This document shows, one piece after another, positions 10,001-17,411 of a stretch of DNA of 53,942 nt (position 1 is the first letter of the stretch; each line of letters begins with the position of its first letter). The stretch lies in the NCBI GenBank assembly GCA_937862805.1, contig CALMDO010000250.1, positions 1-53,942 on the forward strand. The letters are read 5' to 3'. Position numbers and translations under genes: made by a program. The notes under the pieces are model-generated. The model worked only from the letters and a program-made list of their open reading frames with translations. It was not told the DNA's origin and made no database searches. The DNA is from an uncultured Bacteroidota bacterium. Lineage in GTDB: Bacteria; Bacteroidota; Bacteroidia; Bacteroidales; FEN-979.

Positions 10001-10097
10001 GACCACAAAAGCCAAACAGGAGAAAATGGCTGAGGAAATCGGGGCATCGCTGAAAAAATACTATGACCTTTATGTTGAGAAGGTTTATCAGCGATGA
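7023..10097 (+). CDS. DUF2723 family large membrane protein (candidate lipid-linked-sugar glycosyltransferase)
   Basis: A 1024-residue polytopic membrane protein of the DUF2723 family, conserved across Bacteroidota. The N-terminus has the family hallmark TSEPTMSFWDCGEYIATAYKLEVGHPPGAPLF (nt about 7100-7195): an acidic loop after the first membrane helix, as in GT-C fold glycosyltransferases such as PMTs. Around ten to twelve hydrophobic helices fill residues 1-610, and a second conserved segment (SPQPRERDYAFAGSFYAFAIW) precedes a soluble, probably periplasmic, region from about 620 to the end. Family relatives (TMEM260) are O-mannosyltransferases, so transfer of sugar to exported protein is a reasonable guess but not shown. 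The ATG at 7023 is preferred over a TTG at 7017 because it fits the promoter at 6993. The deacetylase gene starts 4 bases after the stop, consistent with an operon acting on surface glycans. Confidence 0.85.
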   Translation: MNNYRKINNILGWIVFVIASTIYILTSEPTMSFWDCGEYIATAYKLEVGHPPGAPLFQMMGRFFSLFAFGNEALVARMVNTMSALASGFTILFLFWTLTMITKKILAKSGEITREKMWVIMAAGITGALAYTFSDSFWFSAVEGEVYALSSFFTAIVVWAIFKWEEQACERHSYRWLILIAYLVGLSVGVHLLNLLAIPAITFVYYFKKHPKPDTKGVTLTAFISLIILAVVMYVIIPWIVNLAGLSERFFVNAIGLPFNSGTAIYFALLIGLILWGLIVTRRRVKPLWNTVILAFSFIVIGYSSFLMLVIRSNADPPIDENNPENAMYLLAYLNREQYGDWPLLKGQYYNAPVIDRTDGNPVYVKDTASGKYLVSDDRKGALPVYDPRFTTLFPRMWDQSEPRFAEEYIRWGNVKGIPVEVQNGNTTETRNVPTFSENLTFFWNYQLTHMYFRYFMWNFAGRQNDIQGLGNKIDGNWKSGIAFIDRLRLGKQDIPESRRNPGDNSFYFLPLLLGMIGIWFTLKKDKQSAWIIFLLFFMTGVAIVLYLNSHSPQPRERDYAFAGSFYAFAIWIGLAIPQLAEWLRRLPAKIPAAVLPLVIGLFVTGVMAKEGWDDHDRSGRYSALAVASNYLNSCAPNAILFTNGDNDTFPLWYAQEVEGIRTDVRVVNLSLLNTDWYIEQMKRRAYLSEPVPFSLTRDKYRQGNHDITYLFDDEEFKNTYVDLRSLFGLLAQDDSKLKMKTSQVGMIDFFPTKKFMVPYDSADFQPGNPKLIGIYKKPDTIRWEINRQGIEKNDLMILDLLATNNWKRPVYFVMTTGPETYLGLEPWFHLEGLAYRLLPVRAEAPEGTIGQVNTRVMYDNLMHKFNWGNLNKKGIYLDDNNRRMIMNLRTLFGRLSEALINEGKMDSARRVLDRCLEVMPDAIAPLDFFAVPIVAGYYQIGETVKANQLASLLNRTSTEELAYYFSFPDKDLKSLEYSIYEALFTLQRLSDMTTKAKQEKMAEEIGASLKKYYDLYVEKVYQR

Positions 10098-10101
10098 GCA
10101 G

Positions 10102-10740
10102 ATGAAAGCAGTTCAACCCCCTTTTTTCTTTTCCTGGTTCCGGCCTGAAAATCTGCTCTGCCGGATGCCGGCTGACCGGAAAGCCATTTACATCACTTTT
10201 GACGACGGCCCCATCCCGGAAGCGACACCGGAAGCGCTGGAAATTCTGGGAAAATACAATGCACGCGCTACCTTTTTCCTCGTCGGCGACAACATCAGAA
10301 AACATCCGGAACTACTGGAGATGATCCGCAAAGAGGGCCATGCCACCGGGAACCATACCTACCATCATCTTAACGGATGGAAAACCCCGCCCGGAGCTTA
10401 TGTTGAAGATGCAGCCCGGTGTGCCTCGCTTTTACCCACCACGCTGTTCAGACCCCCTTACGGTCGGTTCACCCCAGCTCAGTATTGGCTCCTTCGCAAA
10501 CAATACCGGTTTGTCCTGTGGTCGATACTGACCTATGATTTCGACCGGAAGATCACCAGGGAGCAATGTCTGGATATCGCGCTGAAATATGCAGGGAAGG
10601 GCTCTGTGGTAGTATTTCATAACCATCTCAAGACGCTTGACAAAGTTCGTTATGCATTGCCCCGTTTCCTTGACCATTTTGCTGAAAGGGGTTACTCCTT
10701 CGAACCATTACCTGAGCAGAGGAGGCCGCTTTCCGGTTGA
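10102..10740 (+). CDS. Polysaccharide deacetylase (NodB/CE4 family)
   Basis: A 212-residue carbohydrate esterase family 4 protein. All five NodB motifs are visible: TFDDGP (catalytic Asp and metal Asp), HTYHH (metal histidines), RPPYGR, the DFDR/W region, and a late FHNH histidine. It would remove acetyl groups from an N-acetyl sugar polymer or glycolipid. No signal peptide or anchor is evident, which is common in the short Bacteroidota form. I start at the ATG at 10102; an upstream ATG at 10063 lies inside the DUF2723 gene and would add residues that duplicate its 3' end in another frame. It ends facing radC with 25 bases between stops. Confidence 0.88.
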   Translation: MKAVQPPFFFSWFRPENLLCRMPADRKAIYITFDDGPIPEATPEALEILGKYNARATFFLVGDNIRKHPELLEMIRKEGHATGNHTYHHLNGWKTPPGAYVEDAARCASLLPTTLFRPPYGRFTPAQYWLLRKQYRFVLWSILTYDFDRKITREQCLDIALKYAGKGSVVVFHNHLKTLDKVRYALPRFLDHFAERGYSFEPLPEQRRPLSG

Positions 10741-10765
10741 CCTTCACTGAAATGCACAATCAAGG

Positions 10766-11464
10766 CTACATGGCACCCTCATCGGCATAACTGTAAAACC
10801 CGTTGTCGCCGATGATCAGGTGGTCCAACACCTCTACATCGAGCAACTTCCCGGCGGCAAACAACTTCCGGGTGATGTTGTTGTCAGCATCACTGGGATG
10901 AGTATTTCCCGAGGGATGGTTGTGCCCAAGAATGATAGAGGAAGCGTGGTGATCAAGGGCCGTCTTGAAAACTTTACGCGGATCCACCACCGTGCCGGAG
11001 ATACCTCCTTCACTGATACAGCACTTCCTTATCACCCGGTTTCCCTTGTTTAAGAGGATGATCCAAAACTCTTCGTAAGGACGGTCCGACATCGTACTTC
11101 GGAAAATGGTGTAAGCATCACTGCTCCGCATGATCTTCTCTTTTTCCATCACCGTCGATTCATCCCTGCGCCTTCCCAGTTCCAACGCGGCTACAATGGT
11201 CACCGCCCTCACGTTCCCGATTCCCTTGATCGCAGTCATCTCCCTGATCCCCATCCGGGCCAGCTCCGAAAGGTTCTCATGGGCAGCGTGAAAAAGTCGT
11301 TTGGCAAGATCAACTGCCGACTCATCCCGTGTTCCGGAACTGATAAGGATAGACAATAACTCTGTGTTACTCAGCGTCTGCCTGCCTTTCAGCAACAATT
11401 TCTCCCGCGGACGGTCCTCCTCAGCCCAATTCCTGATGATGGCCCTGCTGTCATATTGTTCCAT
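10766..11464 (-). CDS. radC: RadC/JAB-domain protein
   Basis: A 232-residue RadC-family protein (often annotated as a DNA repair protein, although its biochemical role is uncertain). The N-terminal half has the UPF0758/RadC helical region with a helix-hairpin-helix (AIKGIGNVRAVTI). The C-terminal half carries the JAMM metallo-hydrolase motif HNHPSGNTHPSDAD, with both histidines, the Ser and the Asp. The start is taken as the ATG at 11464 (MEQYDSRAIIRNWAEEDRPREKLL), typical of the family; the open frame upstream to 11506 lacks similarity. It is divergent from birA with about 120 bases between. There are no mobile-element genes nearby, so this is the chromosomal housekeeping copy. Confidence 0.92.
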   Translation of the reverse strand: MEQYDSRAIIRNWAEEDRPREKLLLKGRQTLSNTELLSILISSGTRDESAVDLAKRLFHAAHENLSELARMGIREMTAIKGIGNVRAVTIVAALELGRRRDESTVMEKEKIMRSSDAYTIFRSTMSDRPYEEFWIILLNKGNRVIRKCCISEGGISGTVVDPRKVFKTALDHHASSIILGHNHPSGNTHPSDADNNITRKLFAAGKLLDVEVLDHLIIGDNGFYSYADEGAM

Positions 11465-11544
11465 GTTTTTTCTCTTTAATCCGAAACCGGCGGAAAAGTG
11501 ATACACTTTATCTCCTTTTTTTGAAAATTCCTCAGGATCCGCAC

Positions 11545-11552
11545 TAAATTTT
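11545..11552 (+). promoter_or_regulatory. Possible -7 box for birA
   Basis: TAAATTTT differs from TAnnTTTG only at the last base and would give a leader of roughly 28 bases to the ATG at 11587. Weaker than the other boxes in the window. Confidence 0.3.
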
Positions 11553-11586
11553 TACAATTCTCGTTTTCCTCACCAAGATCTGTCTC

Positions 11587-12339
11587 ATGATCGGTAACAC
11601 CCTCATCACCCTCGATAAGATCAACTCCACCAACGATTATGCCCTCCGTTGGTACGAGGAAAAGCATTGGCCTGAAGGAACCATTATCAGAGCGCTGGAT
11701 CAGTTTGCCGGAAAAGGGCAACATGACAACAGATGGTACAGTGAGCCAGGTAAGAATCTGACTTTCACCCTGATTCTGAAACCAACCTTCCTGGAAACAT
11801 CCAACCAGTTTGCCTTGAACAAGTTCATCTCCTTAGCCCTTCTTGACTTTCTGGAAGAGGAAATAGCGGATCGATTGCCCGATACAAAACCACAGATAAA
11901 ATGGCCGAATGATGTCTGTGTCGACTCAAAAAAAGTGGCCGGGATACTGATTGAAAACCGGATCATGGGATTAAGGTATGAGGCAGCGTTCATAGGTATA
12001 GGTTTCAATCTCAATCAAACACACTTTCCGCCTGACCTTCCGGATGCACTCTCCCTGGCCTTGCTTACCGGTAGCGAAACAGATCCTGAAAATGCCTTGT
12101 CGAAGTTGTGTAAATACCTGAATAATAGATACATAGATCATTTGAAAACGGGGAAAGGCTTGCTTCCCGGAGAATACGAGAAGCGACTTTCAGGTTTCGG
12201 AGAGTGGCGCAATTACCGCATTTGCGAGACATTAATTGAAGGAATGATTACGGGGGTGGATTCTTTCGGCCGGCTCAGGTTGCTTTTCCGTAACGGTAAG
12301 ACGGAGCACTTCAGCCACGGAGAGATTGGGTTCCGGTAA
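11587..12339 (+). CDS. birA: Biotin--[acetyl-CoA-carboxylase] ligase, no DNA-binding domain
   Basis: Activates biotin with ATP and attaches it to the lysine of biotin carboxyl carrier proteins. The 250-residue product has only the catalytic and C-terminal domains: it opens directly with the INSTNDYA motif, so it lacks the repressor helix-turn-helix of E. coli BirA. The biotin/ATP loop reads AGKGQHDNRWYSEPGKNLT, a divergent form of the GRGRxGRxW loop, followed by the KWPND motif and KVAGILIE. The C-terminal SH3-like domain ends GEIGFR. The GKGQHD loop is unusual at positions normally GRGRxG or GRGQxG, but the other motifs are intact, so I expect activity. Confidence 0.92.
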   Translation: MIGNTLITLDKINSTNDYALRWYEEKHWPEGTIIRALDQFAGKGQHDNRWYSEPGKNLTFTLILKPTFLETSNQFALNKFISLALLDFLEEEIADRLPDTKPQIKWPNDVCVDSKKVAGILIENRIMGLRYEAAFIGIGFNLNQTHFPPDLPDALSLALLTGSETDPENALSKLCKYLNNRYIDHLKTGKGLLPGEYEKRLSGFGEWRNYRICETLIEGMITGVDSFGRLRLLFRNGKTEHFSHGEIGFR

Positions 12340-12353
12340 ACCAGCAACCCGGA

Positions 12354-13103
12354 TCAGCGGAGGTATCGCTTACCGATCATAACGCTCAGGTAAATGGTCA
12401 GGAAAAATTGTTGTTTGGGGTTATAAGCCATCAGGGGCACCGGAATGGGGGAAAAATCGAGCGTGCCACCGATTTCCAGAGAGTTGATCCTGGCGTTTCG
12501 CGTACCGAACTCAAAATCCAGCCCTGTTTTAAGGTAAACGCCCGGATGAAACCCCAGGTTAAAGAAACCGCTGAAAAAAGAGCCTCTTCCGTAGATGTTA
12601 TCGTACGAATGAATTTCAGGATCGTATCTTTCCTCTTCAGGATACCCACTGTCGGTATAGATGATATAGAGATAAACCGGTTTGGTGAAACCCAATGAAA
12701 CCCCACCGTAATAGAGCCATGACAACTGGACGCCGCCCCAATAAGGTTTGCGGTTAAGGATGTGTTGTTGGCCGATCCCTCCCCGGAAAAAATAGAGATA
12801 ATTCAGTTTTCCGTAAAGGTAAGGACGTCCTTCCGGGAACTGCGAAGTGATGCGCAACTCCTTGGTTGATTTGTAAGTAGAAAATTCAATTTCCCACATG
12901 AATTGCCGGAGGTTGGTGACATTGTGCCCGCGGTGAAATTTCAATCCCCATCCGTTGGAATGGATCATGGCGCCAAGGCTCCATTGTTTTTCTAACAACG
13001 CATTTTCAGGAAGGGTGTCACTGTCGATATTTTGCTGCGCACCGGCACGATTGACCATCGCGAAAAAGAGAAGGAATACAAAACAAATTGCCTGACGGGT
13101 CAT
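12354..13103 (-). CDS. Predicted outer-membrane beta-barrel protein, function unknown
   Basis: A 249-residue exported protein with a signal peptide of about 22 residues (cleavage after AGA) and a body of alternating short amphipathic strands rich in Tyr, Phe and Gly, ending in an aromatic/basic tail typical of small outer-membrane barrels. Strand-like segments such as WSLGAMIHSNGWGLKFHRG near the mature N-terminus and FLTIYLSVMIGKRY at the end support a barrel of about eight to ten strands. I do not recognise a named family. It converges on birA with 14 bases between the stops. The ATG at 13103 is the natural start. The small lipoprotein gene upstream has its own terminator, so this gene probably has a separate transcript. 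Confidence 0.7.
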   Translation of the reverse strand: MTRQAICFVFLLFFAMVNRAGAQQNIDSDTLPENALLEKQWSLGAMIHSNGWGLKFHRGHNVTNLRQFMWEIEFSTYKSTKELRITSQFPEGRPYLYGKLNYLYFFRGGIGQQHILNRKPYWGGVQLSWLYYGGVSLGFTKPVYLYIIYTDSGYPEEERYDPEIHSYDNIYGRGSFFSGFFNLGFHPGVYLKTGLDFEFGTRNARINSLEIGGTLDFSPIPVPLMAYNPKQQFFLTIYLSVMIGKRYLR

Positions 13104-13140
13104 CGGAAGGGCGGATCAATGGAGGATCTTGTGCAAAATT

Positions 13141-13168
13141 AAAAATAAAAGGAGAGCCGGAGCTCTCC
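13141..13168 (-). terminator. Rho-independent terminator of the small lipoprotein gene
   Basis: On the minus strand a perfect 7-bp stem (GGAGAGC / GCTCTCC at 13151-13157 and 13162-13168) with a 4-base loop is followed by TTTTATTTTT. It lies 36 bases beyond the stop of the 38-residue lipoprotein gene and before the start of the barrel gene. Confidence 0.8.
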
Positions 13169-13203
13169 ATATTATTCCGATTTCTTGTTCCGGAAATATT
13201 TTA

Positions 13204-13320
13204 CTACCGCTGGTTTTGGTATCTTTGCTTCTCGCCGTATGCAGGACAACGTTTCGAGGCACAGGAGGTGACCAGACCGATTAACACGATGAGGGTGATA
13301 AGATAAAGTATTTTTTTCAT
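13204..13320 (-). CDS. Tiny lipoprotein (38 residues) with a CPAY motif
   Basis: A complete small gene reads ATG at 13320 to TAG at 13204. The product begins MKKILYLITLIVLIGLVTSC, a textbook lipoprotein signal (basic N-region, hydrophobic core, lipobox ending VTSC at Cys20), leaving a mature peptide of 19 residues that contains a second Cys in an RCPAY motif and a basic, Gln-rich tail. Independent support comes from the intrinsic terminator just downstream (13141-13168) and a TTG-N20-TTACTTTG promoter-like pair upstream. From memory, very short lipoproteins with a Cys-Pro-x-Tyr motif recur in Bacteroidota, but I know no function. It is probably anchored in a membrane by its acylated Cys20. 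Confidence 0.75.
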   Translation of the reverse strand: MKKILYLITLIVLIGLVTSCASKRCPAYGEKQRYQNQR

Positions 13321-13353
13321 GGTTGCAGATCCTGTTCGTTTGAAATGAAAACG

Positions 13354-13384
13354 CAAAGTAAATGGTTTTTAAGTAAATGAACAA
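13354..13384 (-). promoter_or_regulatory. Promoter-like pair upstream of the small lipoprotein gene
   Basis: On the minus strand TTG (13382-13384) and TTACTTTG (13354-13361) are separated by 20 bases, the spacing of Bacteroidota -33/-7 elements. The -7 box has one mismatch (second position). Predicted leader about 27 bases. Confidence 0.4.
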
Positions 13385-13402
13385 GAATTTAACCGTTTTA
13401 TT

Positions 13403-14116
13403 GTGTACTCTCCCAATATCCGGAAAGAAAATATAACCGGTGCCACGATTGATCCGACCATAGAAGAGCATTGGAAATCGATGCTCATGGAAGATTTCAG
13501 CCGACCCTCTTTTGCTTTGTTAAAGGAGTTTTTGGTTGCTGAGAAGAAAAAATACCCTGTTTTCCCTCCAGGCTCTTTGATATTCAATGCGTTCAATCAA
13601 ACGCCCTTTGATAAAGTAAGGGTGGTGCTGTTGGGTCAGGATCCTTATCACGGTCCGGGTCAGGCACATGGTTTATGTTTTTCTGTACCCAAAGGCATAC
13701 CCCATCCACCCTCCCTGGTCAATATCTTTAAAGAGCTGAAGGACGATCTTGGGATACCCCCTCCGGAATCGGGAGACCTTACGGGATGGGCCCGTCAGGG
13801 TGTTTTGTTGCTCAATGCTACCCTAACCGTGCGGCAAAACCAGGCCGGCTCGCACCAAAACAAAGGCTGGGAACCTTTTACCGATGCCGCTATCAGTAAG
13901 CTCTCTCTTCATCGCAACGGCCTGATATTTGTCCTTTGGGGCAACTTTGCCATCGCTAAAAAATCTTTAATTGATGTTTCGCGTCACTTTGTACTGACTG
14001 CAGCACATCCCTCTCCTTTATCGGCCCACCGGGGTTTTTTTGGTTGCCGCCATTTCTCAAGGATAAACCACCTCCTGGAGCAAATGGGAACTGAAAAAAT
14101 TGATTGGCGACTGTGA
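13403..14116 (+). CDS. ung: Uracil-DNA glycosylase, family 1
   Basis: Removes uracil from DNA to start base-excision repair. The 237-residue protein has motif A GQDPYHGPGQAHGL (catalytic Asp and the water-activating region), the uracil-recognition segment LLLNATLTVR, FVLWGNFA, and motif B HPSPLSAHRGFFG with the catalytic His and the DNA-intercalating loop. The start is a GTG at 13403; the next in-frame ATG would cut into the conserved HWKSMLMEDF helix, so an earlier start is needed. The cytochrome peroxidase gene begins 33 bases after the stop. Confidence 0.95.
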   Translation: MYSPNIRKENITGATIDPTIEEHWKSMLMEDFSRPSFALLKEFLVAEKKKYPVFPPGSLIFNAFNQTPFDKVRVVLLGQDPYHGPGQAHGLCFSVPKGIPHPPSLVNIFKELKDDLGIPPPESGDLTGWARQGVLLLNATLTVRQNQAGSHQNKGWEPFTDAAISKLSLHRNGLIFVLWGNFAIAKKSLIDVSRHFVLTAAHPSPLSAHRGFFGCRHFSRINHLLEQMGTEKIDWRL

Positions 14117-14149
14117 ACCCGGCTTATCCATTGCAAAACTGTTTAATAA

Positions 14150-15310
14150 TTGAACTACAATAAAATAGGATTGTTTGTCTGCCTCAGTTTTTTGGCCTTT
14201 GCCATTGCTGGCTGTAAAAAGACGGAGGATGCCCCTGATGACTGGCATCCAACCCCTTACCAGATCACCGTACCGTCGCATTTTCCGGATGAAATGAACA
14301 TCCCTTCTGATAACCCCATGACGGTGGAAGGTATTGCCCTGGGACGTTACCTCTTTTACGATGGACGCATGTCGGGCCGTACCGATCCTGATTCACTGAT
14401 GAGCTGTGCCACCTGTCACCTGCAATCGCATGCCTTTGAATGCGGGTTGAACAACCCGGCATTTCCGGGAGGCCGGCCTCATGGCCTGACAGGAATCCCG
14501 ACGCCCCACTCCATGATGCCGCTGATCAACATGGTTTGGGTTGATTCAGGATACTTGTGGAACGGGAAAGTCAGCAAATACAACCCTTCTCCCCACTACC
14601 GCAACCTGGAAGACCTTACCTGGATGTCGGTGTTGGCCCCTCATGAAATGAATGGAGATACCAACCGGGTCAAAGCACTTTTCCAATCCATCAATGGCTA
14701 TCCCGAGTTGTTCGAAAAAGCCTTCGGCAGTAAAGTGATTACCATGAAAAACATGGGCAGGGCCATTGCACAATTCATCCGGACCCTGATCTCCTCTGAT
14801 TCCAGGTTCGACCGGTTTCTGCGTGGAGAGGTCGCCCTGACAACCTCCGAACGTACAGGGTATGTGTTATTTATGACTGAGTTGGGGGCCGATTGCTTCC
14901 ATTGCCACGGGGGAGAAGGCAACCCTTTGTTCACCACCCATTTTTTCTACAACAACGGAAAGGATTCTGTTTTCACTGACCCTTCTGACCGTGCTTCAGT
15001 GACGGGTGATCCTGTTGATGTGGGTGCTTACAAAGCGCCCACTTTGCGCAACATCGCCTTCACGGCGCCTTACATGCACGACGGCCGTTTTACCACCCTC
15101 GATGAGGTAATCAATTTCTACAGCGAACGGGTGATCTGGTCACCAACCATCAGTCCTTTGATGCACCATGTAAGGGATCATGGCGTGCGGCTGACCCTGA
15201 TGGAAAAACTGGCGTTGAAGGATTTTTTATACACCCTCTCCGATTCTTCTTTTCTTACCAACCCGGCTTTTTCACAGCCTGCGGCATTCCCCGATGGAAT
15301 AGCTCATTGA
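14150..15310 (+). CDS. Di-heme cytochrome c peroxidase/MauG-family lipoprotein
   Basis: A 386-residue periplasm-facing protein with two c-type heme sites, CATCH and CFHCH, in the arrangement of bacterial cytochrome c peroxidases and MauG. The N-terminus is a lipoprotein signal ending IAGC (Cys22), so the protein is lipid anchored. Other family landmarks are GRYLFYDGRMS before the first heme, and RNIAFTAPYMHDGRFTTLDEVI near the C-terminus, which contains a methionine in the position of a heme ligand. It would reduce peroxide or oxidise a partner using periplasmic electrons. The start is a TTG at 14150: a stop lies directly upstream in frame and no ATG precedes the signal peptide. It is probably cotranscribed with ung. 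Confidence 0.88.
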   Translation: MNYNKIGLFVCLSFLAFAIAGCKKTEDAPDDWHPTPYQITVPSHFPDEMNIPSDNPMTVEGIALGRYLFYDGRMSGRTDPDSLMSCATCHLQSHAFECGLNNPAFPGGRPHGLTGIPTPHSMMPLINMVWVDSGYLWNGKVSKYNPSPHYRNLEDLTWMSVLAPHEMNGDTNRVKALFQSINGYPELFEKAFGSKVITMKNMGRAIAQFIRTLISSDSRFDRFLRGEVALTTSERTGYVLFMTELGADCFHCHGGEGNPLFTTHFFYNNGKDSVFTDPSDRASVTGDPVDVGAYKAPTLRNIAFTAPYMHDGRFTTLDEVINFYSERVIWSPTISPLMHHVRDHGVRLTLMEKLALKDFLYTLSDSSFLTNPAFSQPAAFPDGIAH

Positions 15311-15328
15311 AAAACGGGTCTCCTTTTC

Positions 15329-16168
15329 TTATTTTGAACACCAGCTCTGGTATTCCGGGAATAACGTTTGAATGTCAGGTAGTTCCTCGAAAAGGCCATA
15401 AACGGCGGAGCCGCTGCCTGTGAGGGAAGCATAGACTGCACCCGCCTGGTACAATTGCTCTTTGAGTCCTGCAATTTTTGGATGGAGATTAAAAACAGGC
15501 TTCTCGAAATCATTGAAAACCGTTTTTCTCCAGGTATCAACAGGCTGTTGGATCAGTGTTTGAAGAGAGATCGGGGGCTGGTGAGGAACGATGCTACGAT
15601 AGGCTTCTGCCGTGTCGCAATGAATACCCGGAAACACAAGGGCCACTTCAAGGTCGGGAAGGGGTTGTTGCAGCGGGAGGAAATGATCTCCTTTTTCAAA
15701 AGCTACGACCGGTTTGTTATCAATGAAAAAGGCGCAATCGCTGCCAAGTCGGCTGGCAAATCCCCGCAACTGGTATGCAGAAAGTTCCAGGTTGAACAGT
15801 TCATTCAGGAGTTTTAACATCCAGGCCCCGTCAGAAGAACCTCCTCCCAACCCGGCGCCCATGGGAATGACTTTATGCAGGTGGACCCGGACTGGTGGCA
15901 GATCGGACAATGCTGTCTCCCTTGTTTTCTCAAAGATCAACGGCTGAAGTAGCCGGCAGGCACGGATGCACAGATTATTGGAAGGATCACCCGGAATGGC
16001 CAATCCTGTCTGGTCAAAATGAAAAGTACCGTCATGTGATGCAATGACTTCAAGGGCATCACACAATTTTACCGGGACAAAAACCGTCTCGATGTTGTGA
16101 AAACCATCGGTTCGCCGCGCTACTACGCGCAAGCCCAGGTTGATTTTCGCATTGGGAAAAACAATCAC
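15329..16168 (-). CDS. ispE: 4-diphosphocytidyl-2-C-methyl-D-erythritol kinase
   Basis: A GHMP-family kinase that phosphorylates CDP-methylerythritol in the non-mevalonate isoprenoid pathway. The 279-residue product begins with the family motif FPNAKINLGLRV, has the ATP-binding glycine/serine loop PMGAGLGGGSSDGAW, and the C-terminal SLTGSGSAVYGLF motif. Its start is 1 base from the lptF/G stop (16170), which makes a tight operon with that upstream gene; the TATCTTTG box at 17337 would drive both. Confidence 0.95.
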   Translation of the reverse strand: MIVFPNAKINLGLRVVARRTDGFHNIETVFVPVKLCDALEVIASHDGTFHFDQTGLAIPGDPSNNLCIRACRLLQPLIFEKTRETALSDLPPVRVHLHKVIPMGAGLGGGSSDGAWMLKLLNELFNLELSAYQLRGFASRLGSDCAFFIDNKPVVAFEKGDHFLPLQQPLPDLEVALVFPGIHCDTAEAYRSIVPHQPPISLQTLIQQPVDTWRKTVFNDFEKPVFNLHPKIAGLKEQLYQAGAVYASLTGSGSAVYGLFEELPDIQTLFPEYQSWCSK

Positions 16169-16169
16169 G

Positions 16170-17246
16170 CTATTTAGGTGCTTTCCAAATTAACAACAGG
16201 GCAATGATGCCAAAAAGAATATTGGGGATCCACACGGCAAGCAGCGGTGGCAGGTTGCCAAAGGTAGCAAATACCGTAAAAATCTGCATGAAAAGGATGT
16301 AGAGGAAGGTAAGCGCCAACCCGAAGCCCAGGTGAAAACCAATTCCCCCGCGCACTTTCCGGCTGGAAACCGCAACCCCGATCAGCGTCAGGATGATCGT
16401 GGCAAAAGGAAATGCGATCCGTTCATATTTTTTAACTTTGTATTTTACGACATCAGGGTCGCCCCGCAATTCCTTCTTCTGAATGTGTTCGCGGAGATAA
16501 AAATAGTTCATGATCTTTACCTCCTCAATGTCTTCGGTAAAATCAGCAGGGACGAATGGAAGAATTGTGTCCAGCTTCTGCCCTTTGGTAATCGATTCCT
16601 CTTCCCCGTTGATTTTTCGTACATAATAATTGCTGATGATCCAATGGCTTTTAACACTGTCCCACTCCAACCGGTCGGCCCTCAGTTTGTAGATCAATTG
16701 ACGGTCTTTAAAGTGTTCAAGAGTGAATTTCCAGCCTGAACGGGTATGGGTATTGAAATTCTCAAGGTAAATAAAAGCACCTGGACTTATTTGCTTGTGT
16801 ATATTCTGATTATCAAATTCTTTAGCTTCTTTCAGGTACTTTTTTTCGAAGGCGAACATGCTGCGGTTGGTGTAGGGAATGATAATGTTGGCCAGGAAGA
16901 AGGAGAGAAGTCCCAGTACGACAGCGCTGACAAAGTAAGGGAAGAGCAACCGTTTAAAGCTCACCCCGCTGCTGAGAATGGCGATAATCTCCGAATCAGA
17001 GGCCATGCGGGAAGTAAAAAAGATGACGGCGATAAAGGTGAGCAGGTAACTGAAAAGGTTAATGAAGTAAGGAACAAAGTTGAAATAGTAATCAAAAATA
17101 ATGGCACGTAGCGGGGCATCAAATTTCAGAAAATCATCAATTTTTTCCGAGATATCAAAAACGATCACGATAAAGATTAAAAGGACCAGGATGAGGAAGA
17201 AAGTTCCCAGAAACTTTTTAATAATATAGATATCAAGGGTTTTCAT
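16170..17246 (-). CDS. LptF/LptG family LPS-export permease
   Basis: Inner-membrane component (YjgP/YjgQ family) of the LptBFG transporter that extracts LPS and hands it to the periplasmic bridge. The 358-residue product opens MKTLDIYIIKKFLGTFFL, has three N-terminal membrane helices, a periplasmic beta-rich domain of about 150 residues, and three C-terminal helices ending LLLIWKAPK. The conserved cytoplasmic coupling stretch (SRMASDSEIIAILSSGVSFKRLL) is intact. Only one member is present in this window; Bacteroidota usually encode two, so I do not choose between F and G. The start is the ATG at 17246 rather than the TTG three bases upstream. Confidence 0.9.
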   Translation of the reverse strand: MKTLDIYIIKKFLGTFFLILVLLIFIVIVFDISEKIDDFLKFDAPLRAIIFDYYFNFVPYFINLFSYLLTFIAVIFFTSRMASDSEIIAILSSGVSFKRLLFPYFVSAVVLGLLSFFLANIIIPYTNRSMFAFEKKYLKEAKEFDNQNIHKQISPGAFIYLENFNTHTRSGWKFTLEHFKDRQLIYKLRADRLEWDSVKSHWIISNYYVRKINGEEESITKGQKLDTILPFVPADFTEDIEEVKIMNYFYLREHIQKKELRGDPDVVKYKVKKYERIAFPFATIILTLIGVAVSSRKVRGGIGFHLGFGLALTFLYILFMQIFTVFATFGNLPPLLAVWIPNILFGIIALLLIWKAPK

Positions 17247-17336
17247 CAAAAGAGTTCGATGGGATGGTGGTTTTTATTGTATCCTTTGCGGGATTCGGTT
17301 AGAAAAGATCTGTTTGTCAACAAAACGCTCTTACTG

Positions 17337-17344
17337 CAAAGATA
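17337..17344 (-). promoter_or_regulatory. -7 promoter box for lptF/G-ispE
   Basis: Minus-strand TATCTTTG, an exact TAnnTTTG match, in the 165-base gap between tgt and the permease gene. Predicted leader about 84 bases. Confidence 0.6.
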
Positions 17345-17411
17345 TTCTTTCCTGCCGGGTGGAAAAACTCAATCTGAGGAAGCGGTAACATGAGAAGCAT
17401 AGGCCATGGTG

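Noticed and set aside
13220-13227. A plus-strand TATCTTTG that looks like a perfect -7 box for ung
   Set aside because: It lies inside the opposite-strand 38-residue lipoprotein gene (encoding the AKQRY-like tail region) and about 175 bases from the ung start, with no -33 element; coincidental.
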